Shown one piece after another: positions 8,193 to 16,966 of a stretch of 64,000 nucleotides of DNA. Below the pieces are notes generated by a model. The model worked only from the letters and a program-made list of their open reading frames with translations. It was not told the DNA's origin and ran no database searches. Every line of letters starts with the position of its first letter. The stretch's first letter is position 1. The DNA comes from Variovorax sp. V213 (lineage in GTDB: Bacteria > Pseudomonadota > Gammaproteobacteria > Burkholderiales > Burkholderiaceae_C), in contig NZ_AP028665.1 in assembly GCF_041154455.1 (NCBI RefSeq), positions 310,001-374,000 on the forward strand, given 5' to 3'. The position numbers were made by a program, and so were the translations under genes.

Positions 8193-8423
8193 TCACGGTG
8201 GCGGAGAAGCGCCAATCTCGAAGACGTCGCCGTTCGTGGGCGTGGCACGCTCGTGATAGATGTCGTAGAGGTATTGCGAAAGCTCGCCGCCAGTGACGTC
8301 AGACGGAATGCCCAGCTGGACCTTCCGGCGCTTTCCATCCGGCCCCATCAGATAGCCGTTCCACCGGTCTTCGACTCTCTCGATGGCCATGAGCTGGCCG
8401 AACACGTTGAACAGATGCCGCAT
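8193..8423 (-). CDS. Small conserved hypothetical protein (76 residues)
   Basis: A 76-residue protein: MRHLFNVFGQLMAIERVEDR, GYLMGPDGKRRK, VQLGIPSDVTGGELSQYLYD, with an acidic/proline tail. It resembles small proteins grouped in an unnamed DUF (DUF7661-like, from memory). AGGAGA lies well placed before ATG 8423, which supports this start over a long upstream extension that would be antisense to the kinase gene. No signal peptide or membrane segment. It faces the 91-residue gene tail to tail. Confidence 0.7.
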   Translation of the reverse strand: MRHLFNVFGQLMAIERVEDRWNGYLMGPDGKRRKVQLGIPSDVTGGELSQYLYDIYHERATPTNGDVFEIGASPPP

Positions 8424-8528
8424 GCCTTTTTCTCCTGACGAACCGCGACAGTGTCTCTTGGAATGCAATGCGGCCGGGCGAGTCGCCCACCAAAGCATAA
8501 TCTCGCCCTTTTTTTCCTCGGAGGCCGA

Positions 8529-9530
8529 ATGGAACTGGAGATCGCGCAATCCACGCCGACGGCAGCCAGCATTGCCACGCTCGTGCAGGCGCACTACGAC
8601 CTGGGACAAGTGGTCGAGAGCGAGTTCCTGCGGCGCAGCTTCAACCAGGTGTACCGGCTGGGCTTTGCGAGCGGGCGACGTGTGGTGGCGCGGCTGTGTG
8701 CCGAGCGTCCGCGTGGCGGCCCCAACACGTTGTTCGAGGCGGCCGCGCTGGAACATTGGGCACGGCTCGGGTGCCGTGTCGCTCGCTGCCTGCCGGCGGC
8801 GAGCGGTGAGTTTGCAGTACACGTTCCACTGGCCGAAGGGCGCCGGGCGCTGATGCTGTTCGAACACCTCGATGGCGAGGCCACAGGCGACTCGGCCGAG
8901 GACATCGAGGCCTTGGCGCGGGGCTTGGCCGCCCTGCACAGGGCTGGCGAGAGCTATCAAGGACTGGACAGCATCTATCGTCTGGACTTGGACTACCTGC
9001 TGCTGATGCCCCTGCTGGGACTGCTGCGCGCTCCAACCATGACGGCCGAGTTGCGCCCGCAGTTCGAGCAACTCGGCCAGCGCCTGCATGACGACATCCT
9101 CGCGCTCGGCGACCTCAGCCACGTTCTATGCCACGGCGACGCGCACGGCAGCAATAACTTCGTCGTACCAGATGCAGAGGGCCAGCGCGAAGCGGTGTTC
9201 TTTGATTTCGACGAAGCGGGTCCCGGCTACCTGGCCTATGAGTTGGCGGTCTACCCATGGAGCCTCTACCCGCGTGCACCCGACGTTCCGGCGAGCGACA
9301 AGACGAAGGCCCAGTGGCGGCGCTTCATTTCCGCGTATCGCGAGGTGCGGCCTGTCACTGGCGCCGACCTCGCCGCCATCGCGCGCTTCATGGCGGTGCG
9401 GCAGTTCTGGTTGCTCGGCGAGTACGCAGGACGAATTCCCGTATGGGGCTCCCAGGCCATTCCGACCGACTACCTGCGCCGGCAGGTCAGCATGCTTCGC
9501 ACCTGGGAGACGCTGGAACTGCCTCTGTAG
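8529..9530 (+). CDS. APH-family aminoglycoside/homoserine-kinase-like phosphotransferase
   Basis: A 333-residue protein with the eukaryotic-like kinase fold of the APH family. The catalytic loop is LCHGDAHGSNN, and the metal-binding stretch is FFDFDEAGPGYLAYELA. The N-lobe holds FNQVYRLGF and the substrate region a long helical block. Start ATG 8529 follows GGAGG at proper spacing; an upstream in-frame GTG lacks such a site. Substrate unknown: close relatives are annotated as phosphotransferases or Ser/Thr kinases. Convergent with the Bug receptor gene. Confidence 0.88.
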   Translation: MELEIAQSTPTAASIATLVQAHYDLGQVVESEFLRRSFNQVYRLGFASGRRVVARLCAERPRGGPNTLFEAAALEHWARLGCRVARCLPAASGEFAVHVPLAEGRRALMLFEHLDGEATGDSAEDIEALARGLAALHRAGESYQGLDSIYRLDLDYLLLMPLLGLLRAPTMTAELRPQFEQLGQRLHDDILALGDLSHVLCHGDAHGSNNFVVPDAEGQREAVFFDFDEAGPGYLAYELAVYPWSLYPRAPDVPASDKTKAQWRRFISAYREVRPVTGADLAAIARFMAVRQFWLLGEYAGRIPVWGSQAIPTDYLRRQVSMLRTWETLELPL

Positions 9531-9655
9531 GTCGGCCGTGCGCACAGTCGCACGCACCTGCTATCGGTGAATGGAGGGCAGCGAAACGGTCTCGGCGAAT
9601 GTTCCGCAGCCGAAGGCTTCGGAATCCCACGCGCACTGAGCGACAGGCCGGCGGC

Positions 9656-10654
9656 CTACTCGATCGTGACCTTGCCCTCTTTCACGAGCCTGGCGAACTT
9701 CACGGTCTCTTCGCGGAGGCGCGCTGCCATGTCGGCCGAACTGTCGCCAATGGGGTCGGCGCCAATCGCGCGCATCCTCTCGGCGAATTCGGGCGACCTG
9801 ATGATCTTGACCATCTCGGCATTCAGCTTTGCGACGATCTCCTTGGGTGTCCCTGCCGGCGCCAGCACGCCGAACCAGGTGCCGATGTCGAAGCCCTTGA
9901 GCCCCGCTTCTTCGAGCGTCGGCACATCGGGCAGCACGGCGGAGCGCTTGGCCGTGGTCACAGCCAGTGCGCGCAGCTTTCCACCCTTGATGTGCTGCAG
10001 CACGGGCGTGATGGTGTCGAAGGACATGGCCACCTGGCCGCCGAGCAGGTCGGTGGTGAGCGGACCGCTGCCCTTGTACGGCACATGCAGCAGGTTGACG
10101 CCGGTGCTGGCCTGGAACTGGGTGCCGATGAGATGCTGCGCCGTGCCGTTGCCGTTGGAGCCGTAGGCCAGCTCCTTGGGCGACGACTTGGCGAGCGCGA
10201 CGAGCTCGGCGACCGACTTGGCCGGCGTGAGCGACGCGTTGACCACCAGCACGTTCGGCACCATCGCCACCGTGGTGATGGGCGCCAGGTCTTTCTGGAA
10301 GTCGTACGGGAGCTTCTTGTAGACGCTGGTGGCGATGGTGTGATGCACCGCCCCCATCAGCAGCGTGTATCCATCGGGCCTGGCCTTGGCGACGTAGTCG
10401 GCGCCGAGCGTGGCGCCGGCGCCCGGTTTGCTTTCCACGATCACGGGCTGGCCCAGGCGCTTGGACAGCGCGTCGGCGAGCGCGCGGGCCAGCACGTCGG
10501 TCGTGCCGCCCGATGGGAACGGCACGACCAGGCTGATGGGCTTGGCCGGCCACGGCTCCTGCGCCGCAGCCCAGGGCGCGATGGAAAGGCCGAGCGCCGC
10601 CACGGCGCTTGCCGCGAGGGCGCGGCGCCCGATCGCAAATCGTTGAGTCGTCAT
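9656..10654 (-). CDS. Tripartite tricarboxylate transporter (Bug) substrate-binding protein
   Basis: Periplasmic solute receptor of 332 residues. The signal region (RFAIGRRALAASAVAALGLSI then AAAQEP) has a GRRALAAS pattern compatible with Tat or Sec export. Family motifs are WPAKPISLVVPFPSGGTTDV, GQPVIVESKPGAGATLGADYVAKA, PDGYTLLMG, VPYKGSGP and ALAVTTAKRSAVLPDVPTLEEAG. Bug receptors are typical of Burkholderiales and are often orphans without TctAB. Here it lies 67 bases downstream of a tartrate/D-malate dehydrogenase gene, which suggests a hydroxy-dicarboxylate ligand. Start ATG 10654 begins the signal peptide. Confidence 0.93.
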   Translation of the reverse strand: MTTQRFAIGRRALAASAVAALGLSIAPWAAAQEPWPAKPISLVVPFPSGGTTDVLARALADALSKRLGQPVIVESKPGAGATLGADYVAKARPDGYTLLMGAVHHTIATSVYKKLPYDFQKDLAPITTVAMVPNVLVVNASLTPAKSVAELVALAKSSPKELAYGSNGNGTAQHLIGTQFQASTGVNLLHVPYKGSGPLTTDLLGGQVAMSFDTITPVLQHIKGGKLRALAVTTAKRSAVLPDVPTLEEAGLKGFDIGTWFGVLAPAGTPKEIVAKLNAEMVKIIRSPEFAERMRAIGADPIGDSSADMAARLREETVKFARLVKEGKVTIE

Positions 10655-10721
10655 GATGTCTTGTCTCCAGGTTGACGGTCTGCGCCGTTCTTCTTGTGGT
10701 TCGGTGTGAATCCGCCGCGCC

Positions 10722-11813
10722 CTATGCGGCCTGCCGCTGCCGTTCGGCCGACGCGAGCTGTGCGCACACGGCCTGCGTGACCTGTGCAGTGGTGGCGGTG
10801 CCGCCAAGATCCCTCGTATGGAGCGCGGGATCGGCCGTCACGGCTTCCACGGCCTTCATGACGCGCCGGGCGGCCTCGGCCTCGCCCAGGTGCTCGAGCA
10901 GCATCACCACGGACCAGAAGGTGCCCACCGGGTTGGCAAGGCCCTTGCCCATGATGTCGAAGGCGGAGCCGTGAATGGGCTCGAACATCGACGGGTAGCG
11001 GCGCTCGGGATCGATGTTGCCGGTCGGCGCGATGCCCAGGCTGCCGGCCAGCGCTGCGGCCAGGTCGCTCAGGATGTCGGCGTGCAGATTGGTGGCGACG
11101 ATGGTGTCGAGCGAGGCCGGCCGATTGATCATCCGCGCGGTCGATGCGTCGACCAGTTCCTTGTCCCATGTGACGTCCGGAAACTCCTTGGAGATCTGCA
11201 GCGCGATCTCGTCCCACATCACCATCGCATGGCGCTGCGCGTTGCTCTTGGTGATGACGGTCAGCAGCTTGCGGGGGCGCGACTGCGCCAGCCGGAAGGC
11301 GAAGCGCATGATGCGTTCCACGCCGGCGCGGGTCATGATCGAGACATCGGTCGCGGCTTCGATGGGATGGCCCTGGTGCACGCGGCCGCCGACACCGGCG
11401 TACTCGCCTTCGGAGTTCTCGCGCACGATGACCCAGTTCAGGTCGTCCGGGCCGCAGCGTTTCAGCGGACCGTCGATGCCAGGCAGGATGCGCGTCGGGC
11501 GCACGTTGGCGTACTGGTCGAAGCCCTGGCAGATCTTCAGGCGCAAGCCCCAGAGGGTGATGTGATCGGGGATGTGCGGGTCGCCGGCCGAGCCGAACAG
11601 GATCGCGTCCTTGCCGCGCAGCGCGTCGAGGCCGTCGTTGGGCATCATCACGCCGTGCGCGCGGAAGTAGTCGCCGCCCCAATCGAAGTTCTCGAACTCG
11701 AACTTGAAGCTGCTGCCGGCGGCGGCCAGGGCTTCCAGCACCTGCTGGCCGGCGGGCACCACCTCCTTGCCGATGCCATCTCCGGGAATGGTTGCGATCT
11801 TGTACGTCTTCAT
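10722..11813 (-). CDS. Tartrate / D-malate dehydrogenase (isopropylmalate-dehydrogenase family)
   Basis: NAD-dependent beta-decarboxylating dehydrogenase of 363 residues. Motifs are IATIPGDGIGKEVVPAG at the start, LWGLRLKICQGFDQYANVRP, VIVRENSEGEYAGVGGR (substrate contact), AQSRPRKLLTVITKSN and PSMFEPIHGSAFDIMGKG. The replacement of the isopropyl pocket by WGLRLK follows the TtuC/DmlA subgroup (tartrate dehydrogenase/decarboxylase, D-malate dehydrogenase). Start ATG 11813 matches the family N-terminus. It diverges from a LysR gene, as in dmlA/dmlR and ttu loci, and lies upstream of a Bug receptor. Tartrate versus D-malate cannot be decided. Confidence 0.9.
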   Translation of the reverse strand: MKTYKIATIPGDGIGKEVVPAGQQVLEALAAAGSSFKFEFENFDWGGDYFRAHGVMMPNDGLDALRGKDAILFGSAGDPHIPDHITLWGLRLKICQGFDQYANVRPTRILPGIDGPLKRCGPDDLNWVIVRENSEGEYAGVGGRVHQGHPIEAATDVSIMTRAGVERIMRFAFRLAQSRPRKLLTVITKSNAQRHAMVMWDEIALQISKEFPDVTWDKELVDASTARMINRPASLDTIVATNLHADILSDLAAALAGSLGIAPTGNIDPERRYPSMFEPIHGSAFDIMGKGLANPVGTFWSVVMLLEHLGEAEAARRVMKAVEAVTADPALHTRDLGGTATTAQVTQAVCAQLASAERQRQAA

Positions 11814-11923
11814 TTGCGGCTTCGTCCTGTGATTGGGTAGGGCCGATTCTGTCGGTTGCACCCGATGGCATCGCAGGGGTAAAGTGAATCCATCATTAAC
11901 CTGAAGTCAACAATCTTTTTTTC

Positions 11924-12856
11924 ATGGGCCACGGCATCCAGCCCTCCGAACTGGGCTTCTTCGTGCAGATTGCCACCGGCGGCAGCCTGAGCGCCGCGGC
12001 GCGCAACCTGGGTGTGTCCACGCCGGCGGTGAGCAAGCGGCTGTCCCAGATGGAGCAGCGGCTTCGCATGCCGCTGGTCAACCGCACCACGCGCCGCATG
12101 AGCCTGACACCCGAGGGCGAGGTGTTCCTGGAGCATGCGCGCCGCATCCTCGGGGAGCTGGACGACCTCGACCAGTTGCTGGCCAAAGGCCGGAGCTCGC
12201 CCAAAGGGCTGCTGCGCGTGAACGCGACCCTGGGCTTCGGCCGCATGCACGTGGCGCCAGTCATCTCGCGCTACAGCCGCCTGTGCCCGGACGTGGAGGT
12301 GCAGCTGCAGTTGTCGGCCGACCCGCCGCCGCTCACCGACGATGCCTTCGATGTCTGCGTGCGCTTTGGCGAGCCGCCGGACGCCAGGGTGATCGCGAAG
12401 CGCCTGGCGCCGAACCGCAGGCTGCTGTGCGCATCGCCCAAGTACCTGGCCCAGCGCGGCATGCCGGTGGTGCCGAGCGACCTGGCACGCCATGACTGCA
12501 TCGGCATCCGCCAGGGCAACGACGCCTACGGCGTGTGGCGGCTGTCGAGCGGAAAGGGCCGCAAGGAACACACCGAGGCCGTCAAGGTGCGCGGTGCGCT
12601 CACCACCAACGACGGGGAGATCGCGGTGCGCTGGGCACTCGATGGACACGGCATCGTGATGCGCGCCGAGTGGGACATCGAGCGCTATCTGGCGAGCGGC
12701 CGCCTGGTGCAGGTGCTGCCGCAGTACCGGACGCCCAGCGCCGACATCTACGCCGTCTATGCGCAGCGGCATCAGCTCTCATCGCGCATCAGGGTGTTCG
12801 TCGATTGCCTGTCGGAAGCCTTCGGGCGGCTCGGTGCCGGCACTGCAACGAGCTGA
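11924..12856 (+). CDS. LysR family regulator (DmlR/TtuA-like)
   Basis: A 310-residue LysR regulator. The N-terminal helix-turn-helix (LGFFVQIATGGSLSAAARNLGV, STPAVSKRLSQMEQRL, LVNRTTRRMSLTPEGE) is followed by the substrate-binding domain. It diverges from the tartrate/D-malate dehydrogenase gene with 110 bases between, so it most likely controls that gene and the Bug receptor. The intergenic segment is comparatively AT-rich (attaacctgaagtcaac, then a T run before the ATG). I could not fix a single LysR box there. Confidence 0.92.
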   Translation: MGHGIQPSELGFFVQIATGGSLSAAARNLGVSTPAVSKRLSQMEQRLRMPLVNRTTRRMSLTPEGEVFLEHARRILGELDDLDQLLAKGRSSPKGLLRVNATLGFGRMHVAPVISRYSRLCPDVEVQLQLSADPPPLTDDAFDVCVRFGEPPDARVIAKRLAPNRRLLCASPKYLAQRGMPVVPSDLARHDCIGIRQGNDAYGVWRLSSGKGRKEHTEAVKVRGALTTNDGEIAVRWALDGHGIVMRAEWDIERYLASGRLVQVLPQYRTPSADIYAVYAQRHQLSSRIRVFVDCLSEAFGRLGAGTATS

Positions 12857-12979
12857 GGTCGAATCGATTCAGGTTGACCACGGCGTGCCTCCTCGACGAG
12901 TATTGAAGGTGGCGTCGCCCGATGATGCCGTGCCGGCGCGCCTGCGACGCCGGTGCTTCCGAAGACCCGGAGACAAACA

Positions 12980-15010
12980 ATGAGCAAACTGGTAGCCCCG
13001 GTGCAGGCCCTGCGCTGGAGAATCGCGATCATGGCGGCGGCACTGCTTGCCGCCCTTGTCGGCTGCGCGCAGATGCCCGCTTCGGGCGCCGCACCCGCGG
13101 TGGTCGAGCAGCTTCTCGTGCGCGAGCGCCAACCGGCATTCGGAGGCATCGCCTTCGGCAATGCCGGACCTTACGAGCGCGTGGTCGCGCAAGCCCAGGT
13201 GGCGCTCGATCCGGCGCATCCGGCCAACCGCGGCATCGTCGACGCAGGCGCGGCCGCGTCGGCCGACGGCAAGGTTCGCTACAAGGCCGACGTGGTCATC
13301 CTGCGGCCGCGCGACGGCGCCAGGTCGTCGGGAACGTGGGTGGTCGAAGTCGCGAATCGCGGCCGCAAGCTGATGCTCGAGATCGTCAACGGCGGCAGCC
13401 TGCAGGCGGAGCGCGCCGAAGAGGCCGGCACGGGCTGGCTGATGCGCCAGGGCCATACGCTGCTGTGGGTCGGCTGGCAAGGCGACATTCCGGCGGACCC
13501 CACCGGCAAGACCGTCGGCATGGTGCTGCCAACGGCCACGCAAGGCGGGCAACCCATCACCGGCACCGCGTTCGAAGAGATCGTGTTCGACGCGCCGGGC
13601 CCCCGCGGCACCTTGCCATTGAGCTACCCGGCCGCCTCCCTCGATCCGGCCATGGGCGAGCTGAGCGTGCGCGCGCGGCCGGAAGCGGCGCCCACCGTGA
13701 TCGGGCCTACGCAGTGGCGCTACAAGGATGCGAACTCGGTTGAATTCGATCGCCCCGCCGGCTTCGATGCCGGCGCGATCTACCAGTTCCGGTACACGGC
13801 ACGCGACCCGCGTCCGATGGGCCTGGGCATGGCGTCGCTGCGCGATGTCGTGTCGCACCTGAAGACCGGCCTGCCCGACGCGAGCGGGCAAGCCAGCCCG
13901 TTGGCCGATCTGAAGCCCAGGGCCACGGTGGCGATCGGCATCTCGCAATCGGGACGCTTCCTGCGCGACTGGGTGTGGCAGGGCTTCAACGCCGGCCCGG
14001 GCGGCCAGCGCGTGTTCGACGGCATGGTCGCGACCATCGCCGGCTCGCGCAAGACCTACACCAACGTGCGCTGGGCCCAGCCCGGCCGCTACTCCCGCCA
14101 GCACGAGGACCACTTCTTCTACGGCGACCAGTTTCCGTTCAGCTACGCGACCACGACCGATCCGCTGAGCGGCCGGCAGGGCGGCCTGCTTGCGCGCTGC
14201 GCTGCCGACCGGACATGCCCGAAGGTCTTTCATCTCGACAGCGGCCTCGAGTACTGGCAGGGCCGCGCCGCGCTGGTGGTCACCGATGGCGCCGGCCGCG
14301 ACATCGCATTGCCCGACGACGTGCGCGTGTACCTGATGTCGTCGACGCAGCACGTCACCGCGCGCAACGCGACCTCCCCCATCTGCGAGACGCCCATCAA
14401 CCCGGCGCAGCAGCAGCCGGTGTACCGCGCGCTGCTCACGCGCATGGTCGAGTGGGTACGCGACGGCAAGGCCCCACCGGCCAGCCGCCACCCGACCGTG
14501 CGCGACGGCACGTTGGTTCCTGCGACTGCCGCGTCGATGAGGTTTCCCGATCTGTCGCCGCTCGGCATGACGCTGCCGGTGCCCAACCTTCTCACGGTGA
14601 ACGATGACAGCGCAATGCCTGTGAAGTCGGACCCCGGGCGCGCATACACGGTGCTCGTTCCCAGGACCGATGCCGATGGCAACGACCTGGCCGGCATCCG
14701 CCTGCCCGACATCGCCGTGCCGCTGGCCACCTACACCGGGTGGAACCGGCGAAAGGCCGGTTTTGCGCCGGGCCAGTTGTGCGGCCTCGACGGCAGCTAC
14801 CTGCCCTTCTCGGCGACCGCCACCGAGGCCGCCGCCAGGCGCGACCCGCGGCTCCCGATCGCCGAACGGTATCCCAGCCGCGAGGCCTACCTGGCGAAAG
14901 TAAGGAGCGCGGTACAGCGCTTGCAGGCGGACGGCCTGATGCTGAATGAGGACGCCGAACGCTGGATGGACAACGCAGCCAAGGATGGCCGCATTGCCGT
15001 GCTGCCCTGA
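12980..15010 (+). CDS. Large alpha/beta-hydrolase-domain lipoprotein
   Basis: A 676-residue exported protein. Its N-terminus has a hydrophobic segment ending LLAALVGCAQ, a lipobox with Cys about residue 32, so it is probably a lipoprotein. The body fits the 'alpha/beta hydrolase domain' family of large hydrolases: RGTLPLSYP, FDAGAIYQFRYTARDPRPMGLG, VAIGISQSGRFLRDW (nucleophile elbow G-x-S-x-S-G), HEDHFFYGDQFPFSY and YLMSSTQH. Start ATG 12980 has GGAGAC just upstream. It follows the LysR gene, and the substrate is unknown. Tartrate-ester or polyester hydrolysis would be a guess only. Confidence 0.8.
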   Translation: MSKLVAPVQALRWRIAIMAAALLAALVGCAQMPASGAAPAVVEQLLVRERQPAFGGIAFGNAGPYERVVAQAQVALDPAHPANRGIVDAGAAASADGKVRYKADVVILRPRDGARSSGTWVVEVANRGRKLMLEIVNGGSLQAERAEEAGTGWLMRQGHTLLWVGWQGDIPADPTGKTVGMVLPTATQGGQPITGTAFEEIVFDAPGPRGTLPLSYPAASLDPAMGELSVRARPEAAPTVIGPTQWRYKDANSVEFDRPAGFDAGAIYQFRYTARDPRPMGLGMASLRDVVSHLKTGLPDASGQASPLADLKPRATVAIGISQSGRFLRDWVWQGFNAGPGGQRVFDGMVATIAGSRKTYTNVRWAQPGRYSRQHEDHFFYGDQFPFSYATTTDPLSGRQGGLLARCAADRTCPKVFHLDSGLEYWQGRAALVVTDGAGRDIALPDDVRVYLMSSTQHVTARNATSPICETPINPAQQQPVYRALLTRMVEWVRDGKAPPASRHPTVRDGTLVPATAASMRFPDLSPLGMTLPVPNLLTVNDDSAMPVKSDPGRAYTVLVPRTDADGNDLAGIRLPDIAVPLATYTGWNRRKAGFAPGQLCGLDGSYLPFSATATEAAARRDPRLPIAERYPSREAYLAKVRSAVQRLQADGLMLNEDAERWMDNAAKDGRIAVLP

Positions 15011-15025
15011 CCCTGGAGTCGACAG

Positions 15026-15748
15026 CTAGGCGAGGTCGAACCAGAGCCAGCGAGCGTCCGTCACCGCGGTGAGATCGACTGATCGCACGGTCACCAGTTG
15101 AAGGGCATCGCCGCCTCTCAGTTCCAGCGGCTCCGCCGCGGCGCCTTCGCGCACCGAGACGACGCCGTCGAGCACCTGCAGCCATCCAAAGCGCCCCGCG
15201 GCGAGTGCTTGGGTCTCTCTGCTTCCGGCAAGCAGCTTGCCTGCCCAGATCCGCACGGGTGCCGACAAGGCCAGCGCGCCTTCGGCCGCTTCCGGGCCCG
15301 CGACCAACCGCGTGGACGAAGCTTCGCCAGCGTCCAGCACGCCGGCAAGCGTCTGGTAGCGCGGGGGCGCAGCATCCGCCTCGCCATGAAGCCAGATCTG
15401 GAACAGGTGGGCGGGCTCGGTCGCTGAAGGATTGCGCTCGGAATGCCGGGTGCCGGCGCCGGAGCTGATGAGCTGCATGTCGCCACCCTGCAGGAAGCCC
15501 GAATTGCCGGCCGAGTCCCTGTGCTCGATCGTGCCGCTCAAGACGAAGGTCAGGATCTCGAAATGATCGTGCGCGTGCTCCGCAAAGCCGGAGCCTCCGG
15601 CGACGGTGTCTTCGTTGATGACGCGCAAAGCCCGAAATCCCATCCGCAGCGGGTCGTTGAACGAACCGAACGAAAAGGTGTGGTGGCTGGTGAGCCACCC
15701 GGTGCGGGTCCGGCCACGGGCCTGGCGGTCGTGAAATACGTCGTTCAT
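15026..15748 (-). CDS. Pirin family protein
   Basis: A bicupin of 240 residues. N-terminal pirin signature: TGWLTSHHTFSFGSFNDP, LRVINEDTVAGGSGF, HAHDHFEILTFVLSG, IEHRDS, and QLISSGAGTRHSERNPS. The metal-binding residues of the first cupin (H, H, H in SHHTFSF/HAHDH, plus a distal E/H) are present. Relatives act as quercetin dioxygenases or redox-sensing cofactors. ATG 15748 (MNDVFHD) is preferred over an upstream GTG. A second pirin occurs at 38903-39625. Confidence 0.9.
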   Translation of the reverse strand: MNDVFHDRQARGRTRTGWLTSHHTFSFGSFNDPLRMGFRALRVINEDTVAGGSGFAEHAHDHFEILTFVLSGTIEHRDSAGNSGFLQGGDMQLISSGAGTRHSERNPSATEPAHLFQIWLHGEADAAPPRYQTLAGVLDAGEASSTRLVAGPEAAEGALALSAPVRIWAGKLLAGSRETQALAAGRFGWLQVLDGVVSVREGAAAEPLELRGGDALQLVTVRSVDLTAVTDARWLWFDLA

Positions 15749-15936
15749 GGGATGAGGTGATTTTGATGGCACTTTGTACAGGCTCCAAGCAGTTCACTTC
15801 CCCGTGGGATGCCCGCCCCCCGGGCGCAGCCCCTTTGAACTTCCGCCGAAATCCGCTCCAATTGATGACCGACCACCGCTGCAAAGCCCCGGCCGGACTC
15901 TCCGATTCCGCAAATTTTTTTCCTTTGGAGGGACCG

Positions 15937-16284
15937 ATGAATTACCAAGGAAGCTGCCACTGCGGTCGGATCGCCTTCGAGGTCGAGGGTGAAGTGCAAG
16001 GTGCGATGGCCTGCAATTGCTCGATGTGCCAGCGCAAGGGATCGCTGCTGTGGTTCGTGCCGCACGATCGGCTCAGGCTGAAGACGCCCCCCGAAGACAT
16101 GAGCACCTACATGTTCAACAAGCATGTGATCTCGCACCGCTTCTGCCCGGTCTGCGGCATTCACACCTTCGGCGAGGGAACCGATCCCAAGGGCAACAAG
16201 ATGGCCGCCATCAACATCCGCTGCCTCGAGGGCATCGACCTCGATGCGGTGCCGGTGCAGCATTTCGACGGGCGCTCGAAGTAG
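15937..16284 (+). CDS. GFA family protein (Zn-binding, formaldehyde-activating-enzyme-like)
   Basis: A 115-residue protein of the glutathione-dependent formaldehyde-activating (Gfa) fold. All zinc-site cysteines are visible: GSCHCGRIAFEVEG, ACNCSMCQRKGSLLW and RFCPVCGIHTFGEG. Start ATG 15937 follows TTGGAGG. Most small GFA proteins have no proven formaldehyde role, so the reaction is unassigned. Stand-alone gene. Confidence 0.9.
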   Translation: MNYQGSCHCGRIAFEVEGEVQGAMACNCSMCQRKGSLLWFVPHDRLRLKTPPEDMSTYMFNKHVISHRFCPVCGIHTFGEGTDPKGNKMAAINIRCLEGIDLDAVPVQHFDGRSK

Positions 16285-16492
16285 CTCGGACAGCCGAAGC
16301 CGAGCCCTTCGGGTGTCGCTGCATCGCGGCGGTGGTTGCAGATTCGAGCTTCAGGCCTACATTGCGGCCGGCATTTTGGAAGCGGGGCCGATGCACGGGC
16401 AGGGCTAATGTGATGTTTCCCCACATCAAGTCCGGCCGTGAAAAATGGCGGGGCGCTTGGGGCAACGCAACGTCTGCACCCGGAAGATTCGA

Positions 16493-16768
16493 ATGCCGCT
16501 CTTGTTCTTGCTGAGGCTTTTTCAAACACAACTGCCTGTCAGGGTCGTCCAGTCAGACGAGATCGGGTACGTGTCGGTACTCATGGCTACGGGGCTGATC
16601 GAGGCCAAGATCACGCCGCTTGAGGGTTCCAGGCTGTATGCCAAATCGTCGTTGGCGACGGTGGAGTGCATCACGGAAGAGGGCTTCGCCGAGATCGCGC
16701 AGATGGGCGATGTGCCGGTGTTCGCGAATACCTCGATGCGATTCGCCCGAGGTTTGCGTTTGATGTGA
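16493..16768 (+). CDS. Hypothetical 91-residue protein, paralogue of 7901-8176
   Basis: Function not recognised. The product (MPLLFLLRLFQTQLPVRVVQ, VSVLMATGLIEAKI, MRFARGLRLM) is the same length as, and gaplessly similar to, the product of 7901-8176. Differences cluster in the middle (PLEGSRLYAKS against PLHPTDPYAAS). An upstream in-frame extension is possible, but ATG 16493 is the start shared by both copies, and the bases just before it (GGAAGATTCGA versus GGGAGGATTGA) are also alike. The flanking gaps 16285-16492 and 16769-16966 show no other supported gene. Confidence 0.68.
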   Translation: MPLLFLLRLFQTQLPVRVVQSDEIGYVSVLMATGLIEAKITPLEGSRLYAKSSLATVECITEEGFAEIAQMGDVPVFANTSMRFARGLRLM

Positions 16769-16966
16769 TGTTCGCATCGCTGCGACGGGCGCGGCGACCG
16801 CAAATGGTCGCATGCCTTCACCGCAGCGCTCTTTTCACCGAACGCCGACGGGGGCAGCGCCACGCCCGACGGTTGGACTACAGGACACCGCGCCTGCCGC
16901 CGACCTTGCGCCGCCGGCAGGCGGAGCCACATCAGAACCCGTCCGACATCAACCACCATCCAAGGA

